Source of the DNA: Pseudonocardia sp. TRM90224
GTDB lineage: Bacteria > Actinomycetota > Actinomycetes > Mycobacteriales > Pseudonocardiaceae
Direction: 5' to 3'
Length of the DNA: 64,000 nucleotides
Assembly: GCF_021245725.1 (NCBI RefSeq)
Contig: NZ_JAJGSX010000009.1
Coordinates: 186,001 to 250,000, forward strand
Part shown: positions 1 to 9,074 of the stretch, piece after piece
Numbering within the stretch: the first letter of the stretch is position 1
Layout: every line of letters starts with the position of its first letter
The notes under the pieces: generated by a model
What the model was told of the DNA's origin: nothing
Seen by the model: the letters and a program-made list of their open reading frames with translations, nothing else
Database searches by the model: none
Translations under genes and position numbers: made by a program

Positions 1-93
1 CGGGGCCGGGTGGCGACGGCGGCGGCGTGGAGCCATCTGGGCATCGTTCCGCCACCTGACGTCACTCTCGGTGGCCCTGTCGCGTTGTTCTGA
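1..93 (+). CDS. ruvB: Holliday junction branch-migration helicase RuvB, C-terminal end only
   Basis: Frame 1 is open from the window edge and ends with TGA at 91-93, giving 30 residues that begin RGRVATAAAWSHLG. That wording matches the end of the RuvB winged-helix domain, where the TPRGRVAT stretch is typical. RuvB is the AAA+ motor of the RuvABC resolvasome. The next genes, yajC-secD-secF, also follow ruvB in M. tuberculosis, which supports the call. The ATPase domain lies outside the window, so only the tail is visible. Confidence 0.85.
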   Translation, partial: RGRVATAAAWSHLGIVPPPDVTLGGPVALF

Positions 94-144
94 AGCCGTG
101 CTGGCAGACTCGCCTGGCCTACGACATGCGGAGATACGGAGATC

Positions 145-654
145 ATGGACATCACCTCGCTGCTGTTCCCGCTGCTCATCCTGCTTCTGTTCATCCCGAT
201 CTTCTTGTCGGGACGGCGGCAGCGCCGCCAGATGCAGGAGATGCGGGACCTGCAGAACGCCCTGGAGCCCGGTGACATCGTCGTCACCACCTCCGGCCTG
301 CGCGCGACGGTCGTCGACGCGAGCTACGAGGACACGATCGACCTCGAGATCGCCGACGGCATCGTGACCACCTGGGTGCGCGCGGCCGTGCGGGAGAAGG
401 TCAAGGTCGGCGACGAGTCGGTGGTCGACGACGCCCCGATCGAAGATGCTCCGGTCGAGGACACCCCCGCCGTCTCCGTCGAGAAGCCGGCTGCCGTGAC
501 CGCCGACAAGGCCGCCGCGGTGGCCGAGACGCCGGCGCCGGTCGCCGACCCGAAGCCGACCGAGACGAAGACCGCCGAGCTCGGCGACGGCACCGCGGAA
601 CCCGCGCCGACGCTGGAGAAGAACGACTCTCCGAACGGCACCGCGCGCAGCTGA
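145..654 (+). CDS. yajC: Preprotein translocase accessory subunit YajC
   Basis: The product is 169 residues. It has one N-terminal membrane segment (about residues 5-22, LLFPLLILLLFIPIFLS), then a basic stretch (GRRQRRQMQEMRDLQ) and the YajC core with LEPGDIVVTTSGLRATV at about residues 33-49. The last 75 residues are an acidic, Ala/Pro-rich, probably disordered tail that is longer than in enterobacterial YajC but usual for actinobacteria. YajC associates with SecDF at the SecYEG channel. The ATG lies a few bases after a GGAG-like site, and secD follows in the same direction 85 bases downstream. Confidence 0.93.
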   Translation: MDITSLLFPLLILLLFIPIFLSGRRQRRQMQEMRDLQNALEPGDIVVTTSGLRATVVDASYEDTIDLEIADGIVTTWVRAAVREKVKVGDESVVDDAPIEDAPVEDTPAVSVEKPAAVTADKAAAVAETPAPVADPKPTETKTAELGDGTAEPAPTLEKNDSPNGTARS

Positions 655-739
655 TCGTGCACTGCACTTGATCGTGCACCGCCGCTCCTGGGCCGTCGGC
701 CGGCGCGGAAAGCACTGAAGAGGAAAGAGATAGAGAGCA

Positions 740-2509
740 GTGGCAACCACCCCGGGGCAGATCCGCCCGTGGCGCTACCTGGCTTCGTTCCTCGGCGTCG
801 TCGCCGTGCTGTACGCGCTGGTGTTCTTCACCGGCGACCGGCAGCCGGCGCCGAAGCTCGGTATCGATCTGCAAGGCGGCACCCGGGTCACGCTCGAGCC
901 GCGCACCGAGACCGGCGCGGTCCCGCCGCGTGAGCAGCTCCTGCTGGCGCAGCAGATCATCCAGGAGCGGGTCGACGGGCTCGGTGTCGGCGGCGCCGAG
1001 GTGGTGCTCGACGGCAACAACCTGACGATCACGGTGCCGGGGCAGGACGGCGAGCGGGCCAGGTCGCTCGGCCAGACCGCGCAGCTGCGGTTCCGCGAGG
1101 TCATCGGCGGTCCGATCCCGTTCACGCCGGCGCCGCCGGCAGCTCCGGGCACCGTCCAGGGCGATCCGGCCGCGCCGCCGGCCGGTGGCCAGGCACCGCC
1201 GCCGAGCGAGCAGCCGGCGCCCCCGACCGGCCAGCCGCAGGGCGCCGCCGACCCGGCCGCGCCGCTCGTCGTGCAGGACGTCCAGCCGCTTTCGCACGCG
1301 GTCCCGATGCAGAACCCGCCGCCCAGCGGCGAGCAGCCGCCCCCGACGACGGCACCCCCGACTCCGGCGCCTCCGGCCTCGACCGCGCAGGCCCCGGCCG
1401 ACCCGCGGCTCGCCGCGGCCATCGCGGAAGCGCGGGCGACCCGCCAGAGCACCGACCAGGCGACGCAGATCGCCGCGATCCAGGCGCTGGACTGCTCCGT
1501 GCAGGACCCGCTGCGCGGCTACGACGATCCCGAGCTCCCGCTGGTCGCCTGCAACCAGGACGGCACCGAGAAATACGTGCTCGGCCCGCGCTTCCTCGAC
1601 GGCACGGAGATCGACACCGCGCTCGCCCAGCAGAGCCAGCAGGGCGCGGGCTGGGAGATCAGCCTGACCTTCAAGAGCGCGGGCGCCGCGAAGTGGGGCG
1701 AGTACACCTCGCAGAACGTCGGCAAGAACGCCGCGTTCGTGCTCGACGGCGAGGTCGTCTCGGCGCCGACCATCGAGGGCCCCATCTACGGCCCGACCCG
1801 CATCTCCGGCCAGTTCAACCAGACCGAGGCGCAGCAGCTCGCCGGTGTGCTGCGGTACGGGTCGCTGCCGCTGTCGTTCGAGTCGTCCGAGGCACAGACC
1901 GTCTCTGCGACGCTCGGCATCGCCTCGCTGCAGGCCGGGCTCATCGCGGGTGGCGTCGGGCTGGTGCTCGTCTTCATCTACTGCTTGATCTACTACCGCC
2001 TGCTCGGCCTGCTGATGATCCTTTCGCTCGTGCTGTCCGGGGTCATCGTGTTCGCCGTGCTGGTGCTGCTCGGCAGGGCGATCGGGCTCACGCTCGACCT
2101 CGCGGGCGTCGCCGGGTTCATCGTCGCGATCGGTATCACGGCCGACTCGTTCGTGATCTTCTTCGAACGGTTGAAGGACGAGATACGCGACGGCCGCTCG
2201 TTCCGCTCGGCCGTGCCTCGGGGCTGGGTCCGCGCGCGCCGCACGATCCTCGCGGCCGACGCCGTCAGCTTCCTCGCCTCCGCGGTGCTTTACTTCCTCG
2301 CGGTCGGCCAGGTGCGCGGCTTCGCGTTCACGCTGGGTCTGTCGACAGTGCTCGACCTGGTGGTGGTGTTCCTCGTGACGCACCCGCTGGCGCAGATCGC
2401 GTCCACCACACGGGCGCTGAACAACCCGAAGCTCTCCGGGCTCGGGTCGGTATCGAAGCTCGGCGCCGAGCGGCGCAAGCGCACCGTCTCGATGTCGAAG
2501 GGGGCCTGA
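740..2509 (+). CDS. secD: Protein translocase subunit SecD
   Basis: The product is 589 residues from a GTG start preceded by a GAGGAAAGAG purine tract. An N-terminal membrane helix (about 12-33) is followed by the family motif GIDLQGGTRV near residue 41, the periplasmic P1 domain, and a C-terminal membrane bundle (about 397-560) containing AGVAGFIVAIGITADSFVIF. SecD works with SecF to pull preproteins through using the proton gradient. About 95 residues (127-223) rich in Pro, Ala and Gln are inserted in the periplasmic part. A Pro-rich insert is also known in mycobacterial SecD, so this is a lineage trait rather than damage. secF begins one base after the stop. Confidence 0.96.
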   Translation: MATTPGQIRPWRYLASFLGVVAVLYALVFFTGDRQPAPKLGIDLQGGTRVTLEPRTETGAVPPREQLLLAQQIIQERVDGLGVGGAEVVLDGNNLTITVPGQDGERARSLGQTAQLRFREVIGGPIPFTPAPPAAPGTVQGDPAAPPAGGQAPPPSEQPAPPTGQPQGAADPAAPLVVQDVQPLSHAVPMQNPPPSGEQPPPTTAPPTPAPPASTAQAPADPRLAAAIAEARATRQSTDQATQIAAIQALDCSVQDPLRGYDDPELPLVACNQDGTEKYVLGPRFLDGTEIDTALAQQSQQGAGWEISLTFKSAGAAKWGEYTSQNVGKNAAFVLDGEVVSAPTIEGPIYGPTRISGQFNQTEAQQLAGVLRYGSLPLSFESSEAQTVSATLGIASLQAGLIAGGVGLVLVFIYCLIYYRLLGLLMILSLVLSGVIVFAVLVLLGRAIGLTLDLAGVAGFIVAIGITADSFVIFFERLKDEIRDGRSFRSAVPRGWVRARRTILAADAVSFLASAVLYFLAVGQVRGFAFTLGLSTVLDLVVVFLVTHPLAQIASTTRALNNPKLSGLGSVSKLGAERRKRTVSMSKGA

Positions 2510-2510
2510 G

Positions 2511-3704
2511 ATGGCGAGCATTTTCTCCCGGCTCTACACCGGGACCGGCGCCTTCGACGTCGTCGGGAAGCGCAAGACCTGGTACATCGCCTTCAGCGTG
2601 CTGGTGCTGGTCTGCATCGCCTCCATCGTGTTCCGGGGGTTCAACCTCGGCATCGACTTCAAGGGCGGCACCCAGATCCAGTTCCCGGCCGCCACGGCCG
2701 GGGCGCCGGCCGATGTCGAGACGGTCCGCGGTGTCGTCGAGCGGACGATCGGCGAGGCGGATTCGGTGCAGTCGGCCGGCACCGGGACCTCGGCCTCGAT
2801 CGTCGTCCGCACCGCCGCGCTCACCCAGGCTCAGCTGATCGAGGTCAAGCAGGCGCTCTTCGACACCTTCCAGCCGCGCGGCCCCGACGGCGCGCCCTCG
2901 CTCGCGGCGATCAGCGACAGCGCCGTCAGCGGTAGCTGGGGCGGGCAGATCACCCAGCAGGCGGTGATCGCGCTGGCGGTGTTCCTCGTGTTGGTGACGC
3001 TGTTCCTGATCTTCTACTTCGAGCCGCCGATGGCGATCGCGGCGCTGGTCGCGCTGCTGCACGACGTCGTCGTGACGATGGGTGTCTACTCGATCGTCGG
3101 GCTGGAGGTCACCCCGTCGACGGTGATCGGGTTGCTGACGATCCTCGGGTTCTCGCTCTACGACACCGTCGTGGTGTTCGACAAGGTCAAGGAGAACACC
3201 CGGGGGCTGCTCGGCCTGACCCGCCGCACGTACGCGGAGTCGTCGAACCTCGCGCTGAACCAGACGTTGATGCGTTCGATCAACACGTCGCTGTTCGCGG
3301 TGCTGCCGGTGGTCGGCCTGATGGTCATCGGCGTCGGCCTGCTCGGTGTCGGGACGCTCGCCGACCTCGCCCTCGTCCAGATGGTCGGCATCATCGCAGG
3401 CGCGCTGTCGTCGATCTTCCTGGCGACGCCGGTGCTGGTCGACCTGAAGATGCGCGACCCGCGCTACCAGCAGCAGGCGGCCCGGGTGGCGTTGCGCAGG
3501 CGCAAGTCCGCCGCCGCGGCCGCCGGGGAGCAGGTCGACGACGACCTCGACCTCACCGACGACGCCGTGCTCGGTGCCGAGCTGCGCAAGGAGCGGGCCA
3601 TGGCGGCCGCGTCGAGTGCACCGGCGCGCACCGCGAAGGCGGCCGAGCGGCGCGACCGGCCCACCGGCAAGGGCGGCCGGCCCAGCGGCAAGCGCCGCCG
3701 GTGA
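2511..3704 (+). CDS. secF: Protein translocase subunit SecF
   Basis: The product is 397 residues. It has an N-terminal membrane helix, the GIDFKGGTQIQF motif near residue 45, and a C-terminal five-helix bundle with the characteristic LGFSLYDTVVVFDKVKEN segment. The last 80 residues are a basic, Lys/Arg/Ala-rich cytoplasmic tail. Partner of SecD in the inner-membrane SecDF-YajC complex. Separated from secD by one base and overlapping the next gene, apt, by four bases (GTGA), so the four genes appear co-transcribed and translationally coupled. Confidence 0.96.
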   Translation: MASIFSRLYTGTGAFDVVGKRKTWYIAFSVLVLVCIASIVFRGFNLGIDFKGGTQIQFPAATAGAPADVETVRGVVERTIGEADSVQSAGTGTSASIVVRTAALTQAQLIEVKQALFDTFQPRGPDGAPSLAAISDSAVSGSWGGQITQQAVIALAVFLVLVTLFLIFYFEPPMAIAALVALLHDVVVTMGVYSIVGLEVTPSTVIGLLTILGFSLYDTVVVFDKVKENTRGLLGLTRRTYAESSNLALNQTLMRSINTSLFAVLPVVGLMVIGVGLLGVGTLADLALVQMVGIIAGALSSIFLATPVLVDLKMRDPRYQQQAARVALRRRKSAAAAAGEQVDDDLDLTDDAVLGAELRKERAMAAASSAPARTAKAAERRDRPTGKGGRPSGKRRR

Positions 3705-4276
3705 GCACGGAACCGGGGAGCCTGCATACAGCTGACTTCGTGGACGACGCGGAGTCGGCCGAGGCGCTCACGCGCGTGCTCGGCCTGATCAGGGACGTGC
3801 CCGACTACCCGTCGCCGGGCATCCTGTTCCGAGACATCACGCCGGTGCTCGCCGACGCCGAGGCGTTCGCGACCGTCGCCACCGAGCTGGCGGCGCTGGC
3901 GGGAGCCGCCGACGTCATCGTCGGGATCGAGGCGCGCGGGTTCCTCATCGGCGCCGCGGCGGCGCTGGTGGCCGGGCTCGGCATCGTCCCCGTCCGGAAG
4001 GCGGGCAAGCTGCCGCTGGTCGCGGACTCGGTCACCTACGAGCTGGAGTACGGCACGGCGACGCTGGAGCTGCCGGCCGACACCCTGGCGCCGGGCGCGC
4101 GAGCGTTCGTCGTCGACGACGTGCTCGCCACCGGCGGCACGGCCGCCGCGACCTGCGCGCTGCTGGCCGACGCCGGCGTCGAGGTCGAAGGCTTCGGCGC
4201 GCTGCTCGAACTGACGGCGCTGGGCGGGCGCGACCGGCTGGCCCCGGTGCCCGTCCACGCGCTGCTGCGGGCCTGA
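3701..4276 (+). CDS. apt: Adenine phosphoribosyltransferase
   Basis: The product is 191 residues from a GTG that overlaps the secF stop. It carries the early motif DYPSPGILFRDITPVL and the PRPP-binding signature VVDDVLATGGTAAA (about residues 138-151). The enzyme salvages adenine to AMP using PRPP in the cytoplasm. The N-terminus is about 20 residues longer than E. coli Apt. The order secD-secF-apt-rel matches M. tuberculosis. It is probably the last gene of the operon, since a long palindromic element starts 34 bases after the stop. Confidence 0.94.
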   Translation: MSTEPGSLHTADFVDDAESAEALTRVLGLIRDVPDYPSPGILFRDITPVLADAEAFATVATELAALAGAADVIVGIEARGFLIGAAAALVAGLGIVPVRKAGKLPLVADSVTYELEYGTATLELPADTLAPGARAFVVDDVLATGGTAAATCALLADAGVEVEGFGALLELTALGGRDRLAPVPVHALLRA

Positions 4277-4309
4277 CGAGCCGTCCTCGGCCCACCAGTC
4301 TCGGGGCAA

Positions 4310-4573
4310 GGTCAGGAAAGCCACTTTCATGCAACGACGTTGCAGGAAAGTGGCTTTCTGGTGAATCGCCGCAGCCCCTGGCTCGACGTTGCACACCGTG
4401 GACACACGTTGCACATGGCCGGCCGTGGGGAGGGCAGGAAAGCCACTTTCCTGCCCTCACAGGGCCTGAAAGTGGCTTTCCTGCCCTTGTGTGCGGAACG
4501 CACACATCCCAGCTCCAGCACGGATTCTCATCCCTCGTGGTGGTCCGGAGGGCCATGGCTGACTTTCCTGACC
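4310..4573 (+). repeat. Composite palindromic element with terminal inverted repeats (copy 1)
   Basis: The stretch is bounded by GGTCAGGAAAG (4310-4320) and its exact reverse complement CTTTCCTGACC (4563-4573). Inside are a hairpin at about 4313-4360, a full GGGCAGGAAAG...CTTTCCTGCCC palindrome from about 4433, a small GTGCGGAACGCAC hairpin, and a 3' module beginning CACGGATTCTCATCCC. The 3' module recurs at about 32.0 kb and 55.6 kb, and the palindrome recurs at four other places in the window. It lies between apt and rel and could terminate the upstream operon. No coding function is credible; short ORFs through it only translate the repeat. Confidence 0.8.
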
Positions 4574-4962
4574 TTCCGCGCACGGCGGCCGCGGCCGCGG
4601 TAGGCATGGTCTCTCGCCCGCCGACCCCTCCGCCCGGCTGTCGGTACCAGCCCGCCGCGGGCGCCCGGCCGGAAAGTCCGAACGAACGGCACCTTCGTCC
4701 ATTAGGTGTGGACGAAAGTGCCGCTCGTTCACCGACCTGTCCGCCGTGGCCGGAGGGCCACGACGGACTCTCCTGCCCTCCAGGCGCCGGCCGCTGACCT
4801 TCGAAACGGCGGACCCGCAACCCCTCGTCGACCCGGGACCACCATCCCCGACCCCATCGGGTGACGGCAGCATCACTTCAGGTCAGCCCCGCCACCGGCC
4901 GCGGGTGCGGCGGGGATCAGGACTATCCTTGTCGAGGTGACGCCCAGCGGGATATCCGGCTT
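4574..4962 (+). other. Gene-free leader region before rel, with one long hairpin
   Basis: No gene is supported here. It contains a hairpin at 4680-4730 (left arm GAACGAACGGCACC, right arm GTGCCGCTCGTTC, with stems continuing into CTTCGTCCA/TGGACGAAA). A second partial copy of the 3' repeat module (GGCCGGAGGGCCACGACGGA) lies at about 4748-4770. The promoter of rel should lie near the 3' end of this region, but no clear -35/-10 pair was seen. Confidence 0.5.
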
Positions 4963-7272
4963 ATGACCGAGGTGCAGCAGTCCGCGGTGCCCGGAGCCGA
5001 GTCCTCGCCCCGCCCGTCCACCACGCGCAGGGTCCGGGCCCGCATCGCACGTCGGATGACGCCGCAGCGGGTGGCCGTCGTCGCGCCCGTGCTGGAGCCG
5101 CTGGCGAGCGTCCACCGCGCGCTGCACCCGAAAGCCGATCTCGGGCTGCTGCAGCGCGCTTATGACGTCGCGGAGGCCAAGCACGAGGGCCAGAAGCGCA
5201 AGTCCGGCGACCCGTACATCACCCACCCGCTCGCCGTTGCGACGATCCTCGCCGAGCTGGGTATGGACACCACCACGCTGGTGGCGGCGTTGCTGCACGA
5301 CACCGTCGAGGACACCGACTACTCGCTCGACCGCCTGCGCAGCGACTTCGGCGAGGAGGTCGCGCACCTCGTCGATGGCGTCACGAAGCTCGACAAGGTC
5401 GAGCTGGGCAGCGCGGCGGAGGCCGAGACCATCCGCAAGATGGTCGTCGCGATGGCCCGCGACCCGCGCGTGCTGGTCATCAAGCTCTCCGACCGCCTGC
5501 ACAACATGCGGACCATGCGCTTCCTCTCCCCGGAGAAGCAGGCGAAGAAGGCCCGCGAGACGCTCGAAGTGCTCGCCCCGCTCGCGCACCGCCTCGGCAT
5601 GGCGACCGTCAAGTGGGAGCTGGAGGACCTGTCCTTCGCGATCCTGCACCCCAAGAAGTACTCCGAGATCGTCCGGCTCGTCGCCACCCGCGCGCCGTCG
5701 CGCGACACGTACCTCAAGCAGGTGATCGACGAGGTCACCCAGCAGCTCGACTCGGCGCGGATCTCGGCGACCGTCGAGGGCCGGCCCAAGCACTACTACT
5801 CGATCTACCGCAAGATGATCGTCAAGGGCCGCGACTTCGACGACATCCACGACCTCGTCGGCGTGCGCGTGCTGGTCGACGAGGTGCGCGACTGCTACGC
5901 GGCGATGGGCATGGTGCACGCGCTGTGGCAGCCGATGCCCGGGCGGTTCAAGGACTACATCGCGCAGCCCCGCTACGGCGTCTACCAGTCGCTGCACACC
6001 ACCGTGATCGGCCCCGACGGCAAGCCGCTCGAGGTGCAGATCCGCACTCACGACATGCACCGCACCGCCGAGTACGGCATCGCGGCCCACTGGCGCTACA
6101 AGGAGACCCGCGGGACCCCGTCGGCCGGCACCGTCGAGATCGACGAGATGTCGTGGATGCGCCAGATGCTCGACTGGCAGCGTGAGGCCGCCGACCCCAA
6201 CGACTTCCTGGAGAACCTCCGCTTCGACCTCGGCGCCCAGCAGATCTTCGTGTTCACGCCGAAGGGCGATGTGATCACCCTGACGGCCGGGTCGACGCCG
6301 GTCGACCTCGCCTACGCCGTGCACACCGAGGTCGGGCACCGCTGCATCGGCTCGCGGGTCAACGGCAAGCTCGTCGCGCTGGAGCGCAAGCTGGAGTCCG
6401 GCGATGTCGTCGAGATCTTCACGTCGAAGGCGGAGGGTGCCGGCCCGAGCCGCGACTGGCTGGCGTTCGTCGCCACCCCGCGGGCCAAGACCAAGATCAA
6501 GCAATGGTTCGCGAAGGAGCGCCGCGAGGAGGCCATCGAGGCGGGCAAGGAGGCGATCACCCGCGAGGCGCGGCGCACGTCGATGCCCCTGCAGCGGCTC
6601 GTCTCCGCCGACGCGATGGCGGCCCTCTCGCGCGAGCTGCACTTCCCCGACCTCTCCGGGCTGTACGCGGCCGTCGGTGAGGGGCACGCGAGCGCGCGGC
6701 ACGTCGTGCAGCGGCTCGTCGCGCTGCTCGGCGGGGTCGAGCAGGCGGAGGAGGAGCTGGCCGAGCGCGCCACCCCCTCGACGGTCCGGCTGCGCCGCTC
6801 CGGCGGCGACGCAGGGGTCGTGGTCCGCAGTGAGGGCGCCGACCTGGGCGACCTCTACACCAAGCTGGCCCGCTGCTGCACGCCCGTGCCCGGCGACGAG
6901 ATCCTCGGGTTCGTCACCCGCGGCGGCGGCATCTCGGTCCACCGGACCGACTGCACCAACGCCCGCGACCTGCAGGCACGTGCGGAACGGCTGGTCGACG
7001 TCGCGTGGTCGGTCTCGCCGGGATCGGTGTTCCTGGTGGCGATCCAGGTCGAAGCCCTCGACCGCCACCGCCTGCTCTCCGACATCACGAAGGTCCTGGC
7101 CGACGAGAAGGTCAACATCCTGTCGGCGTCGGTGACGACATCGCACGACCGCGTTGCCGTCTCCCGCTTCAGCTTCGAGATGGGCGACCCGAAGCACCTC
7201 GGCCACGTCCTGCGCGCGGTGCGGAACGTGGAAGGCGTCTACGACGTGTACCGGGTGACGTCGGCCAGCTGA
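4963..7272 (+). CDS. relA: Bifunctional (p)ppGpp synthetase/hydrolase Rel
   Basis: Taking the ATG at 4963 ([11 protein letters not shown]) gives 769 residues; an in-frame GTG at 4861 would add 34 poorly conserved residues. Domains in order: metal-dependent HD hydrolase with HDTVEDT near residue 112 and [11 protein letters not shown], the synthetase domain with [13 protein letters not shown] near 270 and [10 protein letters not shown] near 357, the TGS domain ([11 protein letters not shown] near 430), a CC-containing helical/zinc-finger region ([13 protein letters not shown] near 636), and a C-terminal ACT domain. It makes and degrades the stringent-response alarmone and senses uncharged tRNA on the ribosome. 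Both catalytic halves look intact. Its neighbours match M. tuberculosis. Confidence 0.95.
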   Translation: MTEVQQSAVPGAESSPRPSTTRRVRARIARRMTPQRVAVVAPVLEPLASVHRALHPKADLGLLQRAYDVAEAKHEGQKRKSGDPYITHPLAVATILAELGMDTTTLVAALLHDTVEDTDYSLDRLRSDFGEEVAHLVDGVTKLDKVELGSAAEAETIRKMVVAMARDPRVLVIKLSDRLHNMRTMRFLSPEKQAKKARETLEVLAPLAHRLGMATVKWELEDLSFAILHPKKYSEIVRLVATRAPSRDTYLKQVIDEVTQQLDSARISATVEGRPKHYYSIYRKMIVKGRDFDDIHDLVGVRVLVDEVRDCYAAMGMVHALWQPMPGRFKDYIAQPRYGVYQSLHTTVIGPDGKPLEVQIRTHDMHRTAEYGIAAHWRYKETRGTPSAGTVEIDEMSWMRQMLDWQREAADPNDFLENLRFDLGAQQIFVFTPKGDVITLTAGSTPVDLAYAVHTEVGHRCIGSRVNGKLVALERKLESGDVVEIFTSKAEGAGPSRDWLAFVATPRAKTKIKQWFAKERREEAIEAGKEAITREARRTSMPLQRLVSADAMAALSRELHFPDLSGLYAAVGEGHASARHVVQRLVALLGGVEQAEEELAERATPSTVRLRRSGGDAGVVVRSEGADLGDLYTKLARCCTPVPGDEILGFVTRGGGISVHRTDCTNARDLQARAERLVDVAWSVSPGSVFLVAIQVEALDRHRLLSDITKVLADEKVNILSASVTTSHDRVAVSRFSFEMGDPKHLGHVLRAVRNVEGVYDVYRVTSAS

Positions 7273-7284
7273 GGGTACGGCCCC

Positions 7285-8922
7285 TCAGGTCCACAGGTGG
7301 CAGTTGTGCACCGTGGCGAAGGCGGGGCCGGTGCGCACATCGGTGCCGCCGCTCTCCGTGGTGAAGGTGAGCACCTCGCCGTCGCCGCTCCACTGCGGCC
7401 ACACCGTGCCGCCGCCCGACGGGTCGCCGTGGACGATGAACCGGGCCCAGCTGTCCACCATCTGCGCCGCGAGCGCGGCCTGGTGATCGTCGAACTCGGG
7501 CTGGCCGGGCACGAGGTCGAACAGGAACGGCACGTCGGAGCCGTGGGTGACGCTGCCAGCGAGATCGGGCGGCAGCGCCGCGAACGGCGACGGCGCTGAC
7601 GGCTCCGCGAACTCGTAGGCGTAGAGCGGGGCACGGGCGCCGAGAGCCTGGTAGGTCTTGAGCCCGGGGCACGCGTAGACGCGGTCGGTGATCACGTCGG
7701 ACCACGTCCGACCGGGGGAGCGTTGCCCAGGCGCGTAGGCGCGGCCGGCCTCGCCGGCCCGGTTCCCGGACGCGGCCGCGAGCATGGTCCGGAAGCTCGT
7801 GTCGGTGACCGGCGCGCCGGTGGCGTTGTGGAGGGTGGCCGTGAACAGCGTGCCCTCCTCCTTGGTCGTTCCCGCCAGGATCGCGACTTTGCGCAGCTCG
7901 CCGCGCCTGACGACGGTGGACGGGCGCTCGGGGAGCGTCGGAGAGCCCACAGCAGGACTCCAGTACACGCCGGCGCCGCCGACCAGCGCGTCGGACGGCA
8001 GGCCGCGCATGCACGCGAGCACCACGGCGGGGACGGGACAGCCCAGCCGCGCGGCCGCCTGCAGCCCGGCCGCCTCGACCTGCGGCAACGGTTTCCACGT
8101 GTCGCCAGCAGGACCGGTGCCGGGGCGGATGGCGTCGAGGATCGCGGTGGTGCCGCAGCCGCCGCTCTGCATGACGGCCCTGGCGATCATGCCGGACGTC
8201 CCGGGCGCGGCCAGCTGCGCGCAGACCGAGTCGGCGCCCGCCGACACGCCACCGAGGGTGATCGTCGCGGGGTCGCCGCCGAACGCCGCCGCGTTGCGCT
8301 GGACCCACCGCAGCGCGGCCTGCTGGTCCTGCAGTCCGAAAGCCCCTGAACCCGGTAGGCCGGGCAGCCCGAAGAAGCCGAAGATGCCGAGGCGGTAGTT
8401 GACCGTCACGACCATGAGCGGCCCGGCCTCCACGAGCCGTTGCGGGTCGGCGTCGTCCGCCGCGCCCGCGTTGAAGCCGCCGCCGTGCAACCACACCAGC
8501 ACGGGAAGGCGGGCCGACGTCGTCGTGCCCTTCGGGATCGTCACCGAGACGGTCAGGCAGTCCTCCGTCGAGCTGCCCGCGGTGGCGTGCGGAGCCCGCG
8601 CCGGCGCAGCGAGCTGGGCGCAGCGGGGGCCCGGTTTGGTGGCGTCCCGCGGTGTCGTCCACGGAGCGGGCGGCTCGGGCGGCGCCCATCGCAGCGGCCC
8701 GACCGGTGCCGCGGCGTACGGGATGCCGTCGAACCGGCGCACGTGGCCGTCGAGCACGCCCTGAACCTCACCCTTGTCGGTGACGACCCGGTCGCCGACC
8801 GGCGCCGCGCCCGGCTCGGCGGCCACCGAGCACGAGCACAACAGGGCAGCGGCCGCCATCAATGCAGCGGCGAGCGGGAACCGGCGGCGGCGAAGCACGG
8901 CCGACATGGTGCCATGCGTCAC
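7285..8922 (-). CDS. Secreted or lipid-anchored type B carboxylesterase
   Basis: The product is 545 residues. The N-terminus is a signal peptide (basic MSAVLRRRRF, a hydrophobic stretch, then LLCSCSVA), possibly a lipobox ending at Cys, although the residue before Ser is unusual. The alpha/beta-hydrolase of the carboxylesterase/lipase class B family shows the oxyanion segment WLHGGGFNAG, the nucleophile elbow GGVSAGAD with Ser, a GTTKEEGTLF segment that probably carries the acid, and the THGSDVPF histidine. An alternative ATG lies at 8907. Substrate cannot be read from sequence; esters or carbamates are typical. It is convergent with rel, with 12 bases between stops. Confidence 0.85.
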   Translation of the reverse strand: MTHGTMSAVLRRRRFPLAAALMAAAALLCSCSVAAEPGAAPVGDRVVTDKGEVQGVLDGHVRRFDGIPYAAAPVGPLRWAPPEPPAPWTTPRDATKPGPRCAQLAAPARAPHATAGSSTEDCLTVSVTIPKGTTTSARLPVLVWLHGGGFNAGAADDADPQRLVEAGPLMVVTVNYRLGIFGFFGLPGLPGSGAFGLQDQQAALRWVQRNAAAFGGDPATITLGGVSAGADSVCAQLAAPGTSGMIARAVMQSGGCGTTAILDAIRPGTGPAGDTWKPLPQVEAAGLQAAARLGCPVPAVVLACMRGLPSDALVGGAGVYWSPAVGSPTLPERPSTVVRRGELRKVAILAGTTKEEGTLFTATLHNATGAPVTDTSFRTMLAAASGNRAGEAGRAYAPGQRSPGRTWSDVITDRVYACPGLKTYQALGARAPLYAYEFAEPSAPSPFAALPPDLAGSVTHGSDVPFLFDLVPGQPEFDDHQAALAAQMVDSWARFIVHGDPSGGGTVWPQWSGDGEVLTFTTESGGTDVRTGPAFATVHNCHLWT

Positions 8923-9004
8923 AACGCGCGCTGTAACCGGTCAGCGCCACGCTGTCATTCGATCAGTCCAACCGCGACTGGTCGACCGTCACGCACAGCA
9001 AAGT

Positions 9005-9068
9005 TCCCCACCGTTTTGCCAACCTGCACACCCTGGAGGGCGTGCAGGTTGGCAAAACGGTGGGGAAG
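9005..9068. terminator. Perfect 26-bp stem hairpin, CCCCACCGTTTTG family (copy 1)
   Basis: Left arm TTCCCCACCGTTTTGCCAAC... pairs perfectly with the right arm over 26 bases, with a 12-base loop (ACCCTGGAGGGC). It starts only a few bases after the stop of the cyclophilin gene (minus strand, ending at 9075), as expected for a terminator, though no U-tract follows. Four related hairpins occur at about 23.15, 34.81, 34.91 and 37.29 kb. Confidence 0.7.
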
Positions 9069-9074
9069 TTCGGG

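Noticed and set aside
655-739. Direct repeat TGATCGTGCAC twice between yajC and secD
   Set aside because: Short, within an operon, and no matching site was seen elsewhere; possibly chance or a local duplication.
401-2521. A 706-codon minus-strand open frame opposite yajC-secD
   Set aside because: Shadow of the secD frame in GC-rich DNA: Arg/Ala/Gly-rich, no family motifs, and fully overlaps recognised genes.
4340-4876. Small open frames containing GRKATFLPCEGRKVAFLP-like peptides, also near 12.6, 31.9 and 53.8 kb
   Set aside because: They translate the intergenic palindromes themselves; the same peptide reappears wherever the repeat is, on either strand.
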